Source of the DNA: Pleodorina starrii
Lineage: Eukaryota; Chlorophyta; Chlorophyceae; Chlamydomonadales; Volvocaceae
Length of the DNA: 64,000 bases
Reading direction: 5' to 3'
NCBI GenBank assembly: GCA_030267565.1
Contig: BRXU01000055.1
Span: forward strand, 62,001 to 126,000
In this document: positions 1-13,600 of the stretch, piece after piece
How positions within the stretch are numbered: position 1 is the stretch's first letter
Layout of the letters: the number at the start of each line of letters is the position of its first letter
Program-made: the position numbers and the translations under genes
The notes under the pieces: model-generated
What the model was told of the DNA's origin: nothing
The model's input: only the letters and a program-made list of their open reading frames with translations
Databases searched by the model: none

Positions 1-1694
1 GCTCGCTATGGCCTGTGCCTTGCCGGCACCAGCCTGGAACTGCGTGACAGCCGGAACCTGCCGCAGCGTCTGTCCGCCTCCCCCAAACTATGGGCGCCAA
101 AGTGTGTTTGCATTACTGCCCGAACGTAAGGTCTCTTGTTGGCATTTTCTGAAGCAGCTAGGTAACCGAGCTAGGGTGGTGACTGTTGAGCAGCAGTACG
201 CCAACCGTCACAACCACCTGGCGTCGAAAAGCGCAGCCCTGTCGTAGTACGTGCACGTGGCTTACCGTAGCTTACGTGCAGACTTCTTCCCACAAGAGAC
301 ATGCTTATTCACAATGCTGCTGATGACCAGATTTTACTGACCGCCCAGCCAAAGCGTGTCAAAAATGCCGCGCGGCATTTACTTCAGGTTGCTGTGCACC
401 GGTGGCCTTTCGCAGCTCGACTGCCCTTTAACGAAACAACAGACACACCTCGACACGGACGATGCGAACGATGGCACACTCAGACCTGACAAAGGTAAGG
501 CTTTACCTTCCAAGCGGCTTGTCCCCGTCGGGCTCGCGGCGGTTCACGTAACGTACCTGCGACGAGCGACCCCTTGCCGGTAGGGCCAGGACCCCGGACA
601 AATGGTTTAAAATCCTTACTTTGGGGCAGCAATTATCCTACCTGCCTCCTGCGCGTGGCATCACTAGACGGCCGCTCCGAAACAACGCGCGGTTCAAGTC
701 CGTCCGAAGTTCTGTTCTGTCCGTCGCACCAAAACCGCAGGCCAGCAGCGGTTTTTGTCATAGTGGTGAAGTTAGTATATAGCTTCTTAGCAAAATCTGG
801 TTAATGACGGTTGACGCTTCGCTTTAGTGCTCTTCGCGGGGTTAGTTCTCGAATGTCGTCTTACAGGCCTTGCACAGGCCTTATTATATTTTCGAAGCGT
901 TTCGGACGAACAGCATGTCTGTAATGCCTCAAAGCGGGGCTCTGGACCTGTGGCTGCTACCATCGGATGCCTAGATGTTGTTCAACTCAAAACTCGCCGC
1001 GGAGGTTCACGCAGGCTTTGGCGCCTTCTTGCACCTGTCGCGGCCTCAGCATCGGCCTCAGCAGTCCGCAGCTTGCGGGAGGCCATGCAGTCTGCCGCGA
1101 ACCGCCGGCTGTCAGGTATGGCGTCGATGTTCCATTGCCGTGCGACAACAGTTCACACAGGTGGCACATATTTGCCTGAAAAATTGTAAAATTTTAATAT
1201 GGATCCTGTAACCTGTAGAGGACAACCTGGAAAAGCGCGTCGGAGAGAGGGCATGGGCGTACATGTCTCCAGGCCTTGCCCTTCTTTCTGGACATTATTC
1301 TCCCACCCGAAGTTGGGGCATCTTGCCGCAATCCTGATTCTGAGCTGGTTTCAAGATTACCTGCAGCGGCTGCGCCCCAGGTAAGGCGCTAGTGAAAGCT
1401 GCGCCTGCACCGAGGACGGGGCAGCTACCGGTAACGCCTTGCACCATCACCGCAGGCGAATGGACCCTGCTCGCGGCAACAGCCCCTGCAAATCGACCAG
1501 CCGGTCATTGTGGGTCAACCTCTGGGAGGAAGCGCAGCCCCGCCAGAGCTGCCTATTGCGTCCGGGGGTTACCCGCCCCCCAGCGGAGGCTCAGATGGCG
1601 GAGGCTCGGATGGCGGAGGCTGGGATGGGGGCGCGGGGGAACCTACGAATGAAGGCCCCAACGGTAAAAGCCGTCATGTAATTCCTGCGCTTCA
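1..1694. other. Upstream region without a confident gene
   Basis: Only short frames occur here (the longest is 120 codons, 827-1189 +) and none resembles a known family. A strong donor-like site CAG|GTAAGG lies at 1378-1386. An acceptor-like pyrimidine run ending in TTTGCAG lies at 1741-1749, just inside the giant frame that follows. An upstream 5' exon of that gene may therefore lie between about 900 and 1380, but I could not find a frame whose phase fits both sites. A box-B-like string GGTTCAAGTCC occurs near 711. It has no matching acceptor stem, so I do not call a tRNA. Confidence 0.5.
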
Positions 1695-4600
1695 TTGGAA
1701 GGTGCTTCATGTAATGGCTCCGCCTTAAGGCTGAAATCTTTCTTTGCAGGCCATTTCGTCATAATCATCTTGTACCTGACTATTCGGATGCTCCTGGATG
1801 CCGCCTTGGCGATCTCGGAGATGGACACCGCCGACGCGGAAGACGCGGGCGAGGACAGCATGTCGTCATCACCGATGTCATGCGGGCCTGCATGTTGCCA
1901 CAACCGACGGTTAGTGCTCGACTTTGCTGCCTGCAGCGACTATGCATCCTTCCCTGCCGGCACACATGCGATCGTACTTGGGAAGCTGGCGAGCGGATCT
2001 TACGACAGCACCGGGTCTGCTCGGCATTGCTTCGCCGTCATACTTGCGCTCGACATCTACTGTAGACGACTTGTGCTGCTGTCGGACGCATGCGCCACGA
2101 TGGCATCAACCGCTGAGCAGTGCTGTGCCGCATCATCGGCGCTTGATGCCTGCCACGAGCGGCTCGGGCAGCTGGCGGAAGCGTCCGTGGACGCAGCAGT
2201 GTCTTCACGGCAGTGCTGTGCCGCCTACTCGGCTCTTGATGTCTACCACGAGCGGCTTGGGCAGCTGGCGGCGGCGTCCGTGGACGCAGCAGAAACTTCA
2301 CGGCAGCGCTGTGCCGCCTACTCGGCGCTTGATTCATGGCACGAGCAGTTTGGGCAGATGGCGGAAGCGTCAGTGGACGCAGCAGAGTCTTCACGGCAGT
2401 GCTGTGCTGCAACATCGGCGCTTGATTCATGGCACGAGCAGCTTGGGCAGCTGGCGGAAGCGTCCGTGGACGCAGCAGAAACTTCACGGCAGTGCTGTGC
2501 CGCCTACACGGCTCTTGATGTCTACCACGAGCGGCTTGGGCAGATGGCGGCGGCGTCCGTGGACGCAGCAATTACTTCACGGCAGCGCTGTGCCGCCTAC
2601 CCGGCGCTTGATTCATGGCACGAGCAGTTTGGGCAGATGGCGGCAGCGTCAGTGGACGCAGCAGAGTCTTCACGGCAGTGCTGTGCCGCCTACCCGGCGC
2701 TTGATTCATGGCACGTGCAGCTTGGGCAGATGGCGGAAGCGTCCGCGGTCGCAGCAGTGTCTTCACAGCAGAGCTGTGCCGCCTACTCGGCGCTTGATTC
2801 CTGGCACGAGCAGTTTGGGCAGATGGCGGAAGCGTCCGCGGTCGCAGCAGTGTCTTCACAGCAGTGCTGTGCCGCCTACTCGGCGCTTGATTCATGGCAC
2901 GAGCAGTTTGGGCAGATGGCGGAAGCGTCAGTGGACGCAGCAGAGCCTTCACGGCAGTGCTGTGCTGCAACATCGGCGCTTGATTCATGGCACGAGCAGC
3001 TTGGGCAGCTGGCGGAAGCGTCCGTGGACGCAGCAGAAACTTCACGGCAGTGCTGTGCCGCCTACACGGCTCTTGATGTCTACCACGAGCGGCTTGGGCA
3101 GATGGCGGCGGCGTCCGTGGACGCAGCAGAAACTTCACGGCAGCGCTGTGCCGCCTACTCGGCGCTTGATTCATGGCACGAGCAGTTTGGGCAGATGGCG
3201 GAAGCGTCCGTGGACGCAGCAGAAACTTCACGGCAGCGCTGTGCCGCCTACTCGGCGCTTGATTCATGGCACGTGCAGCTTGGGCAGATGGCGGAAGCGT
3301 CCGCGGTCGCAGCAGTGTCTTCACAGCAGTGCTGTGCCGCCTACTCGGCGCTTGATTCATGGCACGAGCAGTTTGGGCAGATGGCGGAAGCGTCCGCGGT
3401 CGCAGCAAAGTCTTCACGGCAGTGCTGTGCCGCTGACACGGCGCTTGATTCATGGCACGAGCAGCTTGGGCAGATGGCGGAAGCGTCAGTTGTCGCAGCA
3501 GAGTCGTCACGGCAGAGCTGTGCCGCTGACACGGCGCTTGATTCATGGCACGAGCAGCTTAGGCAGTCCCCCGCAGCCGAGTCGGCGCTTGAGGCCCGGC
3601 CCGACGAGCTGGAGCAGCTGGCTGAGGCCGCCTCTGCAGGCACGGCCTCCACCGAAGCGTCCCTTGCAGCCGAGTCGGCGCTCGAGGCCCGGCCCGACGA
3701 GCTGGAGCAGCTGACTGAGGCCGCCTCTGCAGCCACGGCCTCCACCGAAGCGTCCCTTGCAGCCGAGTCGGCGCTCGAGGCCCGGCCCGACGAGCTGGAG
3801 CAGCTGGCTGAGGCCGCCTCTGCAGCCACGGCCTCCACCGAAGCGTCCCTTGCAGCCGAGTCGGCGCTTGAGGCCCGGCCCGACGAGCTAGAGCAGCTGG
3901 CTGAGGCCGCCTCTGCAGCCACGGCCTCCACCGAAGCGTCCCTTGCAGCCGAGTCGGCGCTCGGGGCCCGGCCCGACGAGCTGGAGCAGCTGGCTGAGGC
4001 CGCCTCTGCAGCCACGGCCTCCACCGAAGCGTCCCTTGCAGCCGAGTCGGCGCTCGAGGCCCGGCCCGACGAGCTGGAGCAGCTGGCTGAGGCCGCCTCT
4101 GCAGCCACGGCCTCCACCGAAGCGTCCCTTGCAGCCGAGTCGGCGCTTGAGGCCCGGCCCGACGAGCTGGAGCAGCTGACTGAGGCCGCCTCTGCAGCCA
4201 CGGCCTCCACCGAAGCGTCCCTTGCAGCCGAGTCGGCGCTCGAGGCCCGGCCCGACGAGCTGGAGCAGCTGGCTGAGGCCGCCTCTGCAGCCACGGCCTC
4301 CACCGAAGCGTCCCTTGCAGCCGAGTCGGCGCTCGAGGCCCGGCCCGACGAGCTGGAGCAGCTGGCTGAGGCCGCCTCTGCAGCCACGGCCTCCACCGAA
4401 GCGTCCCTTGCAGCCGAGTCGGCGCTCGGGGCCCGGCCCGACGAGCTAGAGCAGCTGGCTGAGGCCGCCTCTGCAGCCACGGCCTCCACCGAAGCGTCCC
4501 CCGCAGCCGAGTCGGCATTCGAGGCCCGGCCCGACGAGCTGGAGCAGCTGGCTGAGGCCGCCTCTGCAGCCACGGCCTCCACCGAAGCGTCCCTTGCAGC

Positions 4601-7600
4601 CGAGTCGGCGCTCGGGGCCCGGCCCGACGAGCTGGAGCAGCTGGCTGAGGCCGCCTCTGCAGCCACGGCCTCCACCGAAGCGTCCCTTGCAGCCGAGTCG
4701 GCGCTTGAGGCCCGGCCCGACGAGCTAGAGCAGCTGGCTGAGGCCGCCTCTGCAGCCACGGCCTCCACCGAAGCGTCCCTTGCAGCCGAGTCGGCGCTCG
4801 GGGCCCGGCCCGACGAGCTGGAGCAGCTGGCTGAGGCCGCCTCTGCAGCCACGGCCTCCACCGAAGCGTCCCCCGCAGCCGAGTCGGCGCTCGAGGCCCG
4901 GCCCGACGAGCTGGAGCAGCTGGCTGAGGCCGCCTCTGCAGCCACGGCCTCCACCGAAGCGTCCCTTGCAGCCGAGTCGGCGCTTGAGGCCCGGCCCGAC
5001 GAGCTGGAGCAGCTGGCTGAGGCCGCCTCTGCAGCCACGGCCTCCACCGAAGCGTCCCTTGCAGCCGAGTCGGCGCTCGAGGCCCGGCCCGACGAGCTGG
5101 AGCAGCTGGCTGAGGCCGCCTCTGCAGCCACGGCCTCCACCGAAGCGTCCCTTGCAGCCGAGTCGGCGCTCGGGGCCCGGCCCGACGAGCTAGAGCAGCT
5201 GGCTGAGGCCGCCTCTGCAGCCACGGCCTCCACCGAAGCGTCCCCCGCAGCCGAGTCGGCATTCGAGGCCCGGCCCGACGAGCTGGAGCAGCTGGCTGAG
5301 GCCGCCTCTGCAGCCACGGCCTCCACCGAAGCGTCCCTTGCAGCCGAGTCGGCGCTCGAGGCCCGGCCCGACGAGCTGGAGCAGCTGGCTGAGGCCGCCT
5401 CTGCAGCCACGGCCTCCACCGAAGCGTCCCTTGCAGCCGAGTCGGCGCTTGAGGCCCGGCCCGACGAGCTGGAGCAGCTGGCTGAGGCCGCCTCTGCAGC
5501 CACGGCCTCCACCGAAGCGTCCCTTGCAGCCGAGTCGGCGCTCGAGGCCCGGCCCGACGAGCTGGAGCAGCTGACTGAGGCCGCCTCTGCAGCCACGGCC
5601 TCCACCGAAGCGTCCCTTGCAGCCGAGTCGGCGCTCGAGGCCCGGCCCGACGAGCTGGAGCAGCTGGCTGAGGCCGCCTCTGCAGCCACGGCCTCCACCG
5701 AAGCGTCCCTTGCAGCCGAGTCGGCGCTTGAGGCCCGGCCCGACGAGCTGGAGCAGCTGGCTGAGGCCGCCTCTGCAGCCACGGCCTCCACCGAAGCGTC
5801 CCTTGCAGCCGAGTCGGCGCTTGAGGCCTGGCCCGACGAGCTAGAGCAGCTGGCTGAGGCCGCCTCTGCAGCCACGGCCTCAATCGAAGCGTCCCTTGCA
5901 GCCGAGTCGGCGCTCGGGGCCCGGCCCGACGAGCTGGAGCAGCTGGCTGAGGCCGCCTCTGCAGCCACGGCCTCCACCGAAGCGTCCCTTGCAGCCGAGT
6001 CGGCGCTCGAGGCCCGGCCCGACGAGCTGGAGCAGCTGGCTGAGGCCGCCTCTGCAGCCACGGCCTCCACCGAAGCGTCCCTTGCAGCCGAGTCGGCGCT
6101 CGGGGCCCGGCCCGACGAGCTGGAGCAGCTGGCTGAGGCCGCCTCTGCAGCCACGGCCTCCACCGAAGCGTCCCCCGCAGCCGAGTCGGCGCTCGAGGCC
6201 CGGCCCGACGAGCTGGAGCAGCTGGCTGAGGCCGCCTCTGCAGCCACGGCCTCCACCGAAGCGTCCCTTGCAGCCGAGTCGGCGCTCGGGGCCCGGCCCG
6301 ACGAGCTGGAGCAGCTGGCTGAGGCCGCCTCTGCAGCCACGGCCTCCGCCGAAGCGTCCCCCGCAGCCGAGTCGGCGCTTGAGGCCCGGCCCGACGAGCT
6401 GGAGCAGCTGGCTGAGGCCGCCTCTGCAGCCACGGCCGCGGCTGAAGAGTCCCTTGCAGCCGAGTCGGCGCTCGAGGCCCGGCCCGACGAGCTGGAGCAG
6501 CTGGCTGAGGCCGCCTCTGCAGCCACGGCCTCCGCCGAAACGTCCCTTGCAGCCAAGTCGGCGCTCGAGGCCCGGCCCGATCCGCTGGAGCAGCTGGCTG
6601 AGGCCGCCTCTGCAGCCACGGCCTCCACCGAAGCGTCCCTTGCAGCCGAGTCGGCGCTTGAGGCCCGGCCCGACGAGCTGGAGCAGCTGGCTGAGGCCGC
6701 CTCTGCAGCCACGGCCTCCACCGAAGCGTCCCTTGCAGCCGAGTCGGCGCTCGGGGCCCGGCCCGACGAGCTAGAGCAGCTGGCTGAGGCCGCCTCTGCA
6801 GCCACGGCCTCCACCGAAGCGTCCCCCGCAGCCGAGTCGGCATTCGAGGCCCGGCCCGACGAGCTGGAGCAGCTGGCTGAGGCCGCCTCTGCAGCCACGG
6901 CCTCCACCGAAGCGTCCCTTGCAGCCGAGTCGGCGCTCGAGGCCCGGCCCGACGAGCTGGAGCAGCTGGCTGAGGCCGCCTCTGCAGCCACGGCCTCCAC
7001 CGAAGCGTCCCTTGCAGCCGAGTCGGCGCTTGAGGCCCGGCCCGACGAGCTGGAGCAGCTGGCTGAGGCCGCCTCTGCAGCCACGGCCTCCACCGAAGCG
7101 TCCCTTGCAGCCGAGTCGGCGCTCGAGGCCCGGCCCGACGAGCTGGAGCAGCTGACTGAGGCCGCCTCTGCAGCCACGGCCTCCACCGAAGCGTCCCTTG
7201 CAGCCGAGTCGGCGCTCGAGGCCCGGCCCGACGAGCTGGAGCAGCTGGCTGAGGCCGCCTCTGCAGCCACGGCCTCCACCGAAGCGTCCCTTGCAGCCGA
7301 GTCGGCGCTTGAGGCCCGGCCCGACGAGCTGGAGCAGCTGGCTGAGGCCGCCTCTGCAGCCACGGCCTCCACCGAAGCGTCCCTTGCAGCCGAGTCGGCG
7401 CTTGAGGCCTGGCCCGACGAGCTAGAGCAGCTGGCTGAGGCCGCCTCTGCAGCCACGGCCTCAATCGAAGCGTCCCTTGCAGCCGAGTCGGCGCTCGGGG
7501 CCCGGCCCGACGAGCTGGAGCAGCTGGCTGAGGCCGCCTCTGCAGCCACGGCCTCCACCGAAGCGTCCCTTGCAGCCGAGTCGGCGCTCGAGGCCCGGCC

Positions 7601-10600
7601 CGACGAGCTGGAGCAGCTGGCTGAGGCCGCCTCTGCAGCCACGGCCTCCACCGAAGCGTCCCTTGCAGCCGAGTCGGCGCTCGGGGCCCGGCCCGACGAG
7701 CTGGAGCAGCTGGCTGAGGCCGCCTCTGCAGCCACGGCCTCCACCGAAGCGTCCCCCGCAGCCGAGTCGGCGCTCGAGGCCCGGCCCGACGAGCTGGAGC
7801 AGCTGGCTGAGGCCGCCTCTGCAGCCACGGCCTCCACCGAAGCGTCCCTTGCAGCCGAGTCGGCGCTCGGGGCCCGGCCCGACGAGCTGGAGCAGCTGGC
7901 TGAGGCCGCCTCTGCAGCCACGGCCTCCGCCGAAGCGTCCCCCGCAGCCGAGTCGGCGCTTGAGGCCCGGCCCGACGAGCTGGAGCAGCTGGCTGAGGCC
8001 GCCTCTGCAGCCACGGCCGCGGCTGAAGAGTCCCTTGCAGCCGAGTCGGCGCTCGAGGCCCGGCCCGACGAGCTGGAGCAGCTGGCTGAGGCCGCCTCTG
8101 CAGCCACGGCCTCCGCCGAAACGTCCCTTGCAGCCAAGTCGGCGCTCGAGGCCCGGCCCGATCCGCTGGAGCAGCTGGCTGAGGCCGCCTCTGCAGCCAC
8201 GGCCTCCACCGAAGCGTCCCTTGCAGCCGAGTCGGCGCTTGAGGCCCGGCCCGACGAGCTGGAGCAGCTGGCTGAGGCCGCCTCTGCAGCCACGGCCTCC
8301 ACCGAAGCGTCCCTTGCAGCCGAGTCGGCGCTCGAGGCCCGGCCCGACGAGCTGGAGCAGCTGGCTGAGGCCGCCTCTGCAGCCACGGCCTCCACCGAAG
8401 CGTCCCTTGCAGCCGAGTCGGCGCTCGAGGCCCGGCCCGACGAGCTGGAGCAGCTGGCTGAGGCCGCCTCTGCAGCCACGGCCTCCGCCGAAACGTCCCT
8501 TGCAGCCAAGTCGGCGCTCGAGGCCCGGCCCGATCCGCTGGAGCAGCTGGCTGAGGCCGCCTCTGCAGCCACGGCCTCCACCGAAGCGTCCCTTGCAGCC
8601 GAGTCGGCGCTTGAGGCCCGGCCCGACGAGCTGGAGCAGCTGGCTGAGGCCGCCTCTGCAGCCACGGCCTCCACCGAAGCGTCCCTTGCAGCCGAGTCGG
8701 CGCTCGAGGCCCGGCCCGACGAGCTGGAGCAGCTGGCTGAGGCCGCCTCTGCAGCCACGGCCTCCACCGAAGCGTCCCTTGCAGCCGAGTCGGCGCTTGA
8801 GGCCTGGCCCGACGAGCTAGAGCAGCTGGCTGAGGCCGCCTCTGCAGCCACGGCCTCAATCGAAGCGTCCCTTGCAGCCGAGTCGGCGCTCGGGGCCCGG
8901 CCCGACGAGCTGGAGCAGCTGGCTGAGGCCGCCTCTGCAGCCACGGCCTCCACCGAAGCGTCCCTTGCAGCCGAGTCGGCGCTCGAGGCCCGGCCCGACG
9001 AGCTGGAGCAGCTGGCTGAGGCCGCCTCTGCAGCCACGGCCTCCACCGAAGCGTCCCTTGCAGCCGAGTCGGCGCTCGGGGCCCGGCCCGACGAGCTGGA
9101 GCAGCTGGCTGAGGCCGCCTCTGCAGCCACGGCCTCCACCGAAGCGTCCCTTGCAGCCGAGTCGGCGCTCGAGGCCCGGCCCGACGAGCTGGAGCAGCTG
9201 GCTGAGGCCGCCTCTGCAGCCACGGCCTCCACCGAAGCGTCCCTTGCAGCCGAGTCGGCGCTCGGGGCCCGGCCCGACGAGCTAGAGCAGCTGGCTGAGG
9301 CCGCCTCTGCAGCCACGGCCTCCACCGAAGCGTCCCCCGCAGCCGAGTCGGCATTCGAGGCCCGGCCCGACGAGCTGGAGCAGCTGGCTGAGGCCGCCTC
9401 TGCAGCCACGGCCTCCACCGAAGCGTCCCTTGCAGCCGAGTCGGCGCTCGAGGCCCGGCCCGACGAGCTGGAGCAGCTGGCTGAGGCCGCCTCTGCAGCC
9501 ACGGCCTCCACCGAAGCGTCCCTTGCAGCCGAGTCGGCGCTTGAGGCCCGGCCCGACGAGCTGGAGCAGCTGGCTGAGGCCGCCTCTGCAGCCACGGCCT
9601 CCACCGAAGCGTCCCTTGCAGCCGAGTCGGCGCTCGAGGCCCGGCCCGACGAGCTGGAGCAGCTGGCTGAGGCCGCCTCTGCAGCCACGGCCTCCACCGA
9701 AGCGTCCCTTGCAGCCGAGTCGGCGCTTGAGGCCTGGCCCGACGAGCTAGAGCAGCTGGCTGAGGCCGCCTCTGCAGCCACGGCCTCAATCGAAGCGTCC
9801 CTTGCAGCCGAGTCGGCGCTCGGGGCCCGGCCCGACGAGCTGGAGCAGCTGGCTGAGGCCGCCTCTGCAGCCACGGCCTCCACCGAAGCGTCCCTTGCAG
9901 CCGAGTCGGCGCTCGAGGCCCGGCCCGACGAGCTGGAGCAGCTGGCTGAGGCCGCCTCTGCAGCCACGGCCTCCACCGAAGCGTCCCTTGCAGCCGAGTC
10001 GGCGCTCGGGGCCCGGCCCGACGAGCTGGAGCAGCTGGCTGAGGCCGCCTCTGCAGCCACGGCCTCCACCGAAGCGTCCCCCGCAGCCGAGTCGGCGCTC
10101 GAGGCCCGGCCCGACGAGCTGGAGCAGCTGGCTGAGGCCGCCTCTGCAGCCACGGCCTCCACCGAAGCGTCCCTTGCAGCCGAGTCGGCGCTCGGGGCCC
10201 GGCCCGACGAGCTGGAGCAGCTGGCTGAGGCCGCCTCTGCAGCCACGGCCTCCGCCGAAGCGTCCCCCGCAGCCGAGTCGGCGCTTGAGGCCCGGCCCGA
10301 CGAGCTGGAGCAGCTGGCTGAGGCCGCCTCTGCAGCCACGGCCGCGGCTGAAGAGTCCCTTGCAGCCGAGTCGGCGCTCGAGGCCCGGCCCGACGAGCTG
10401 GAGCAGCTGGCTGAGGCCGCCTCTGCAGCCACGGCCTCCGCCGAAACGTCCCTTGCAGCCAAGTCGGCGCTCGAGGCCCGGCCCGATCCGCTGGAGCAGC
10501 TGGCTGAGGCCGCCTCTGCAGCCACGGCCTCCACCGAAGCGTCCCTTGCAGCCGAGTCGGCGCTTGAGGCCCGGCCCGACGAGCTGGAGCAGCTGGCTGA

Positions 10601-13600
10601 GGCCGCCTCTGCAGCCACGGCCTCCACCGAAGCGTCCCTTGCAGCCGAGTCGGCGCTCGAGGCCCGGCCCGACGAGCTGGAGCAGCTGACTGAGGCCGCC
10701 TCTGCAGCCACGGCCTCCACCGAAGCGTCCCTTGCAGCCGAGTCGGCGCTCGAGGCCCGGCCCGACGAGCTGGAGCAGCTGGCTGAGGCCGCCTCTGCAG
10801 CCACGGCCTCCACCGAAGCGTCCCTTGCAGCCGAGTCGGCGCTTGAGGCCTGGCCCGACGAGCTAGAGCAGCTGGCTGAGGCCGCCTCTGCAGCCACGGC
10901 CTCAATCGAAGCGTCCCTTGCAGCCGAGTCGGCGCTCGGGGCCCGGCCCGACGAGCTGGAGCAGCTGGCTGAGGCCGCCTCTGCAGCCACGGCCTCCACC
11001 GAAGCGTCCCTTGCAGCCGAGTCGGCGCTCGAGGCCCGGCCCGACGAGCTGGAGCAGCTGGCTGAGGCCGCCTCTGCAGCCACGGCCTCCACCGAAGCGT
11101 CCCTTGCAGCCGAGTCGGCGCTCGGGGCCCGGCCCGACGAGCTGGAGCAGCTGGCTGAGGCCGCCTCTGCAGCCACGGCCTCCACCGAAGCGTCCCCCGC
11201 AGCCGAGTCGGCGCTCGAGGCCCGGCCCGACGAGCTGGAGCAGCTGGCTGAGGCCGCCTCTGCAGCCACGGCCTCCACCGAAGCGTCCCTTGCAGCCGAG
11301 TCGGCGCTCGGGGCCCGGCCCGACGAGCTGGAGCAGCTGGCTGAGGCCGCCTCTGCAGCCACGGCCTCCGCCGAAGCGTCCCCCGCAGCCGAGTCGGCGC
11401 TTGAGGCCCGGCCCGACGAGCTGGAGCAGCTGGCTGAGGCCGCCTCTGCAGCCACGGCCGCGGCTGAAGAGTCCCTTGCAGCCGAGTCGGCGCTCGAGGC
11501 CCGGCCCGACGAGCTGGAGCAGCTGGCTGAGGCCGCCTCTGCAGCCACGGCCTCCGCCGAAACGTCCCTTGCAGCCAAGTCGGCGCTCGAGGCCCGGCCC
11601 GATCCGCTGGAGCAGCTGGCTGAGGCCGCCTCTGCAGCCACGGCCTCCACCGAAGCGTCCCTTGCAGCCGAGTCGGCGCTTGAGGCCCGGCCCGACGAGC
11701 TGGAGCAGCTGGCTGAGGCCGCCTCTGCAGCCACGGCCTCCACCGAAGCGTCCCTTGCAGCCGAGTCGGCGCTTGAGGCCCGGCCCGACGAGCTAGAGCA
11801 GCTGGCTGAGGCCGCTTCTGCAGCCACGGCCTCCACCGAAGCGTCCCTTGCAGCCGAGTCGGCGCTCGGGGCCCGGCCCGACGAGCTGGAGCAGCTGGCT
11901 GAGGCCGCCTCTGCAGCCACGGCCTCCACCGAAGCGTCCCTTGCAGCCGAGTCGGCGCTCGAGGCCCGGCCCGATCCGCTGGAGCAGCTGGCTGAGGCCG
12001 CCTCTGCAGCCACGGCCTCCACCGAAGCGTCCCTTGCAGCCGAGTCGGCGCTCGGGGCCCGGCCCGACGAGCTGGAGCAGCTGGCTGAGGCCGCCTCTGC
12101 AGCCACGGCCTCCACCGAAGCGTCCCCCGCAGCCGAGTCGGCGCTCGAGGCCCGGCCCGACGAGCTGGAGCAGCTGGCTGAGGCCGCCTCTGCAGCCACG
12201 GCCTCCACCGAAGCGTCCCTTGCAGCCGAGTCGGCGCTCGGGGCCCGGCCCGACGAGCTGGAGCAGCTGGCTGAGGCCGCCTCTGCAGCCACGGCCTCCG
12301 CCGAAGCGTCCCCCGCAGCCGAGTCGGCGCTTGAGGCCCGGCCCGACGAGCTGGAGCAGCTGGCTGAGGCCGCCTCTGCAGCCACGGCCGCGGCTGAAGA
12401 GTCCCTTGCAGCCGAGTCGGCGCTCGAGGCCCGGCCCGACGAGCTGGAGCAGCTGGCTGAGGCCGCCTCTGCAGCCACGGCCTCCGCCGAAACGTCCCTT
12501 GCAGCCAAGTCGGCGCTCGAGGCCCGGCCCGATCCGCTGGAGCAGCTGGCTGAGGCCGCCTCTGCAGCCACGGCCTCCACCGAAGCGTCCCTTGCAGCCG
12601 AGTCGGCGCTTGAGGCCCGGCCCGACGAGCTGGAGCAGCTGGCTGAGGCCGCCTCTGCAGCCACGGCCTCCACCGAAGCGTCCCTTGCAGCCGAGTCGGC
12701 GCTTGAGGCCCGGCCCGACGAGCTAGAGCAGCTGGCTGAGGCCGCCTCTGCAGCCACGGCCTCCACCGAAGCGTCCCTTGCAGCCGAGTCGGCGCTCGAG
12801 GCCCGGCCCGATCCGCTGGAGCAGCTGGCTGAGGCCGCCTCTGCAGCCACGGCTTCCGCTGAAGAGTCCCCCGCAGCCGAGTCGGCGCTCGAGGCCCGGC
12901 CCGACGAGCTGGAGCAGCTGGCTGAGGCCGCCTCTGCGGCCGAGGCCTCCGCTATGGAGGCCATAGCGGAGTTCGAGCTATACGAGCGCCTGACGCAGCT
13001 TGCGATGGCGTCCGCGGAGGACGCTGTGATTGCTCGGCAGGCCTGCGCCGCTGCGTTTGCGGAGGAGGTCAGCTACGACTTGCTCGTGCAGCGGGGGAGT
13101 GGCATGATTTCCATGAAGCCAAGCCGCTTCCCGTCTCCTCTTGACCGGCTGCTTGCTGAGGCGGGCGTCAGTCGCCTCCCCGGGAAGAGCACGGGTTCTA
13201 TGGACTTCGAGGCGTTGCGCCGCCGGCGGCTGTCCAGTCGCCTTCCGATGCCGCCCGGACTCGCGATGCTGCAGAACTTGGCCACGCCAGCGGCGAATGC
13301 GGGAGTCCAGCCCGCGAGTGGCGCCAACCGGCCAGCAACTGCCAGATCTTCATCCTTCATCTCCCGAATTCCGCGTGCTCCAGGGGCAGTCGCTCCTGCT
13401 GCCGCAGCTCAGGCCACAGCCCCAGCTGCGGGCACGCGTCGGCTGTCCATGATCCCCCGCGCGCCAGCAGGCGCCCAGCCCCTCAAGCCGGCTGCGGCGC
13501 CAGCCGCTGCAAGACGGCAGTCCGCTGCGCCGGGCCCTGCGGCAGCAAGGGCCTCGACCGTGACAGGCCTCTCAGCGAGACGGACCACCATGGCAGGCCA

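Noticed and set aside
690..725. tRNA gene suggested by GGTTCAAGTCC
   Set aside because: The T-stem has a mismatch and no acceptor or anticodon arm pairs at the right distance.
3341..12964. Antisense frames of 3,207 and 2,448 codons (Ala/Ser/Cys-rich and Arg/Pro/Trp-rich)
   Set aside because: They are the complement of the 93-bp repeat in other frames. They begin and end with the array and have no flanking unique coding sequence.
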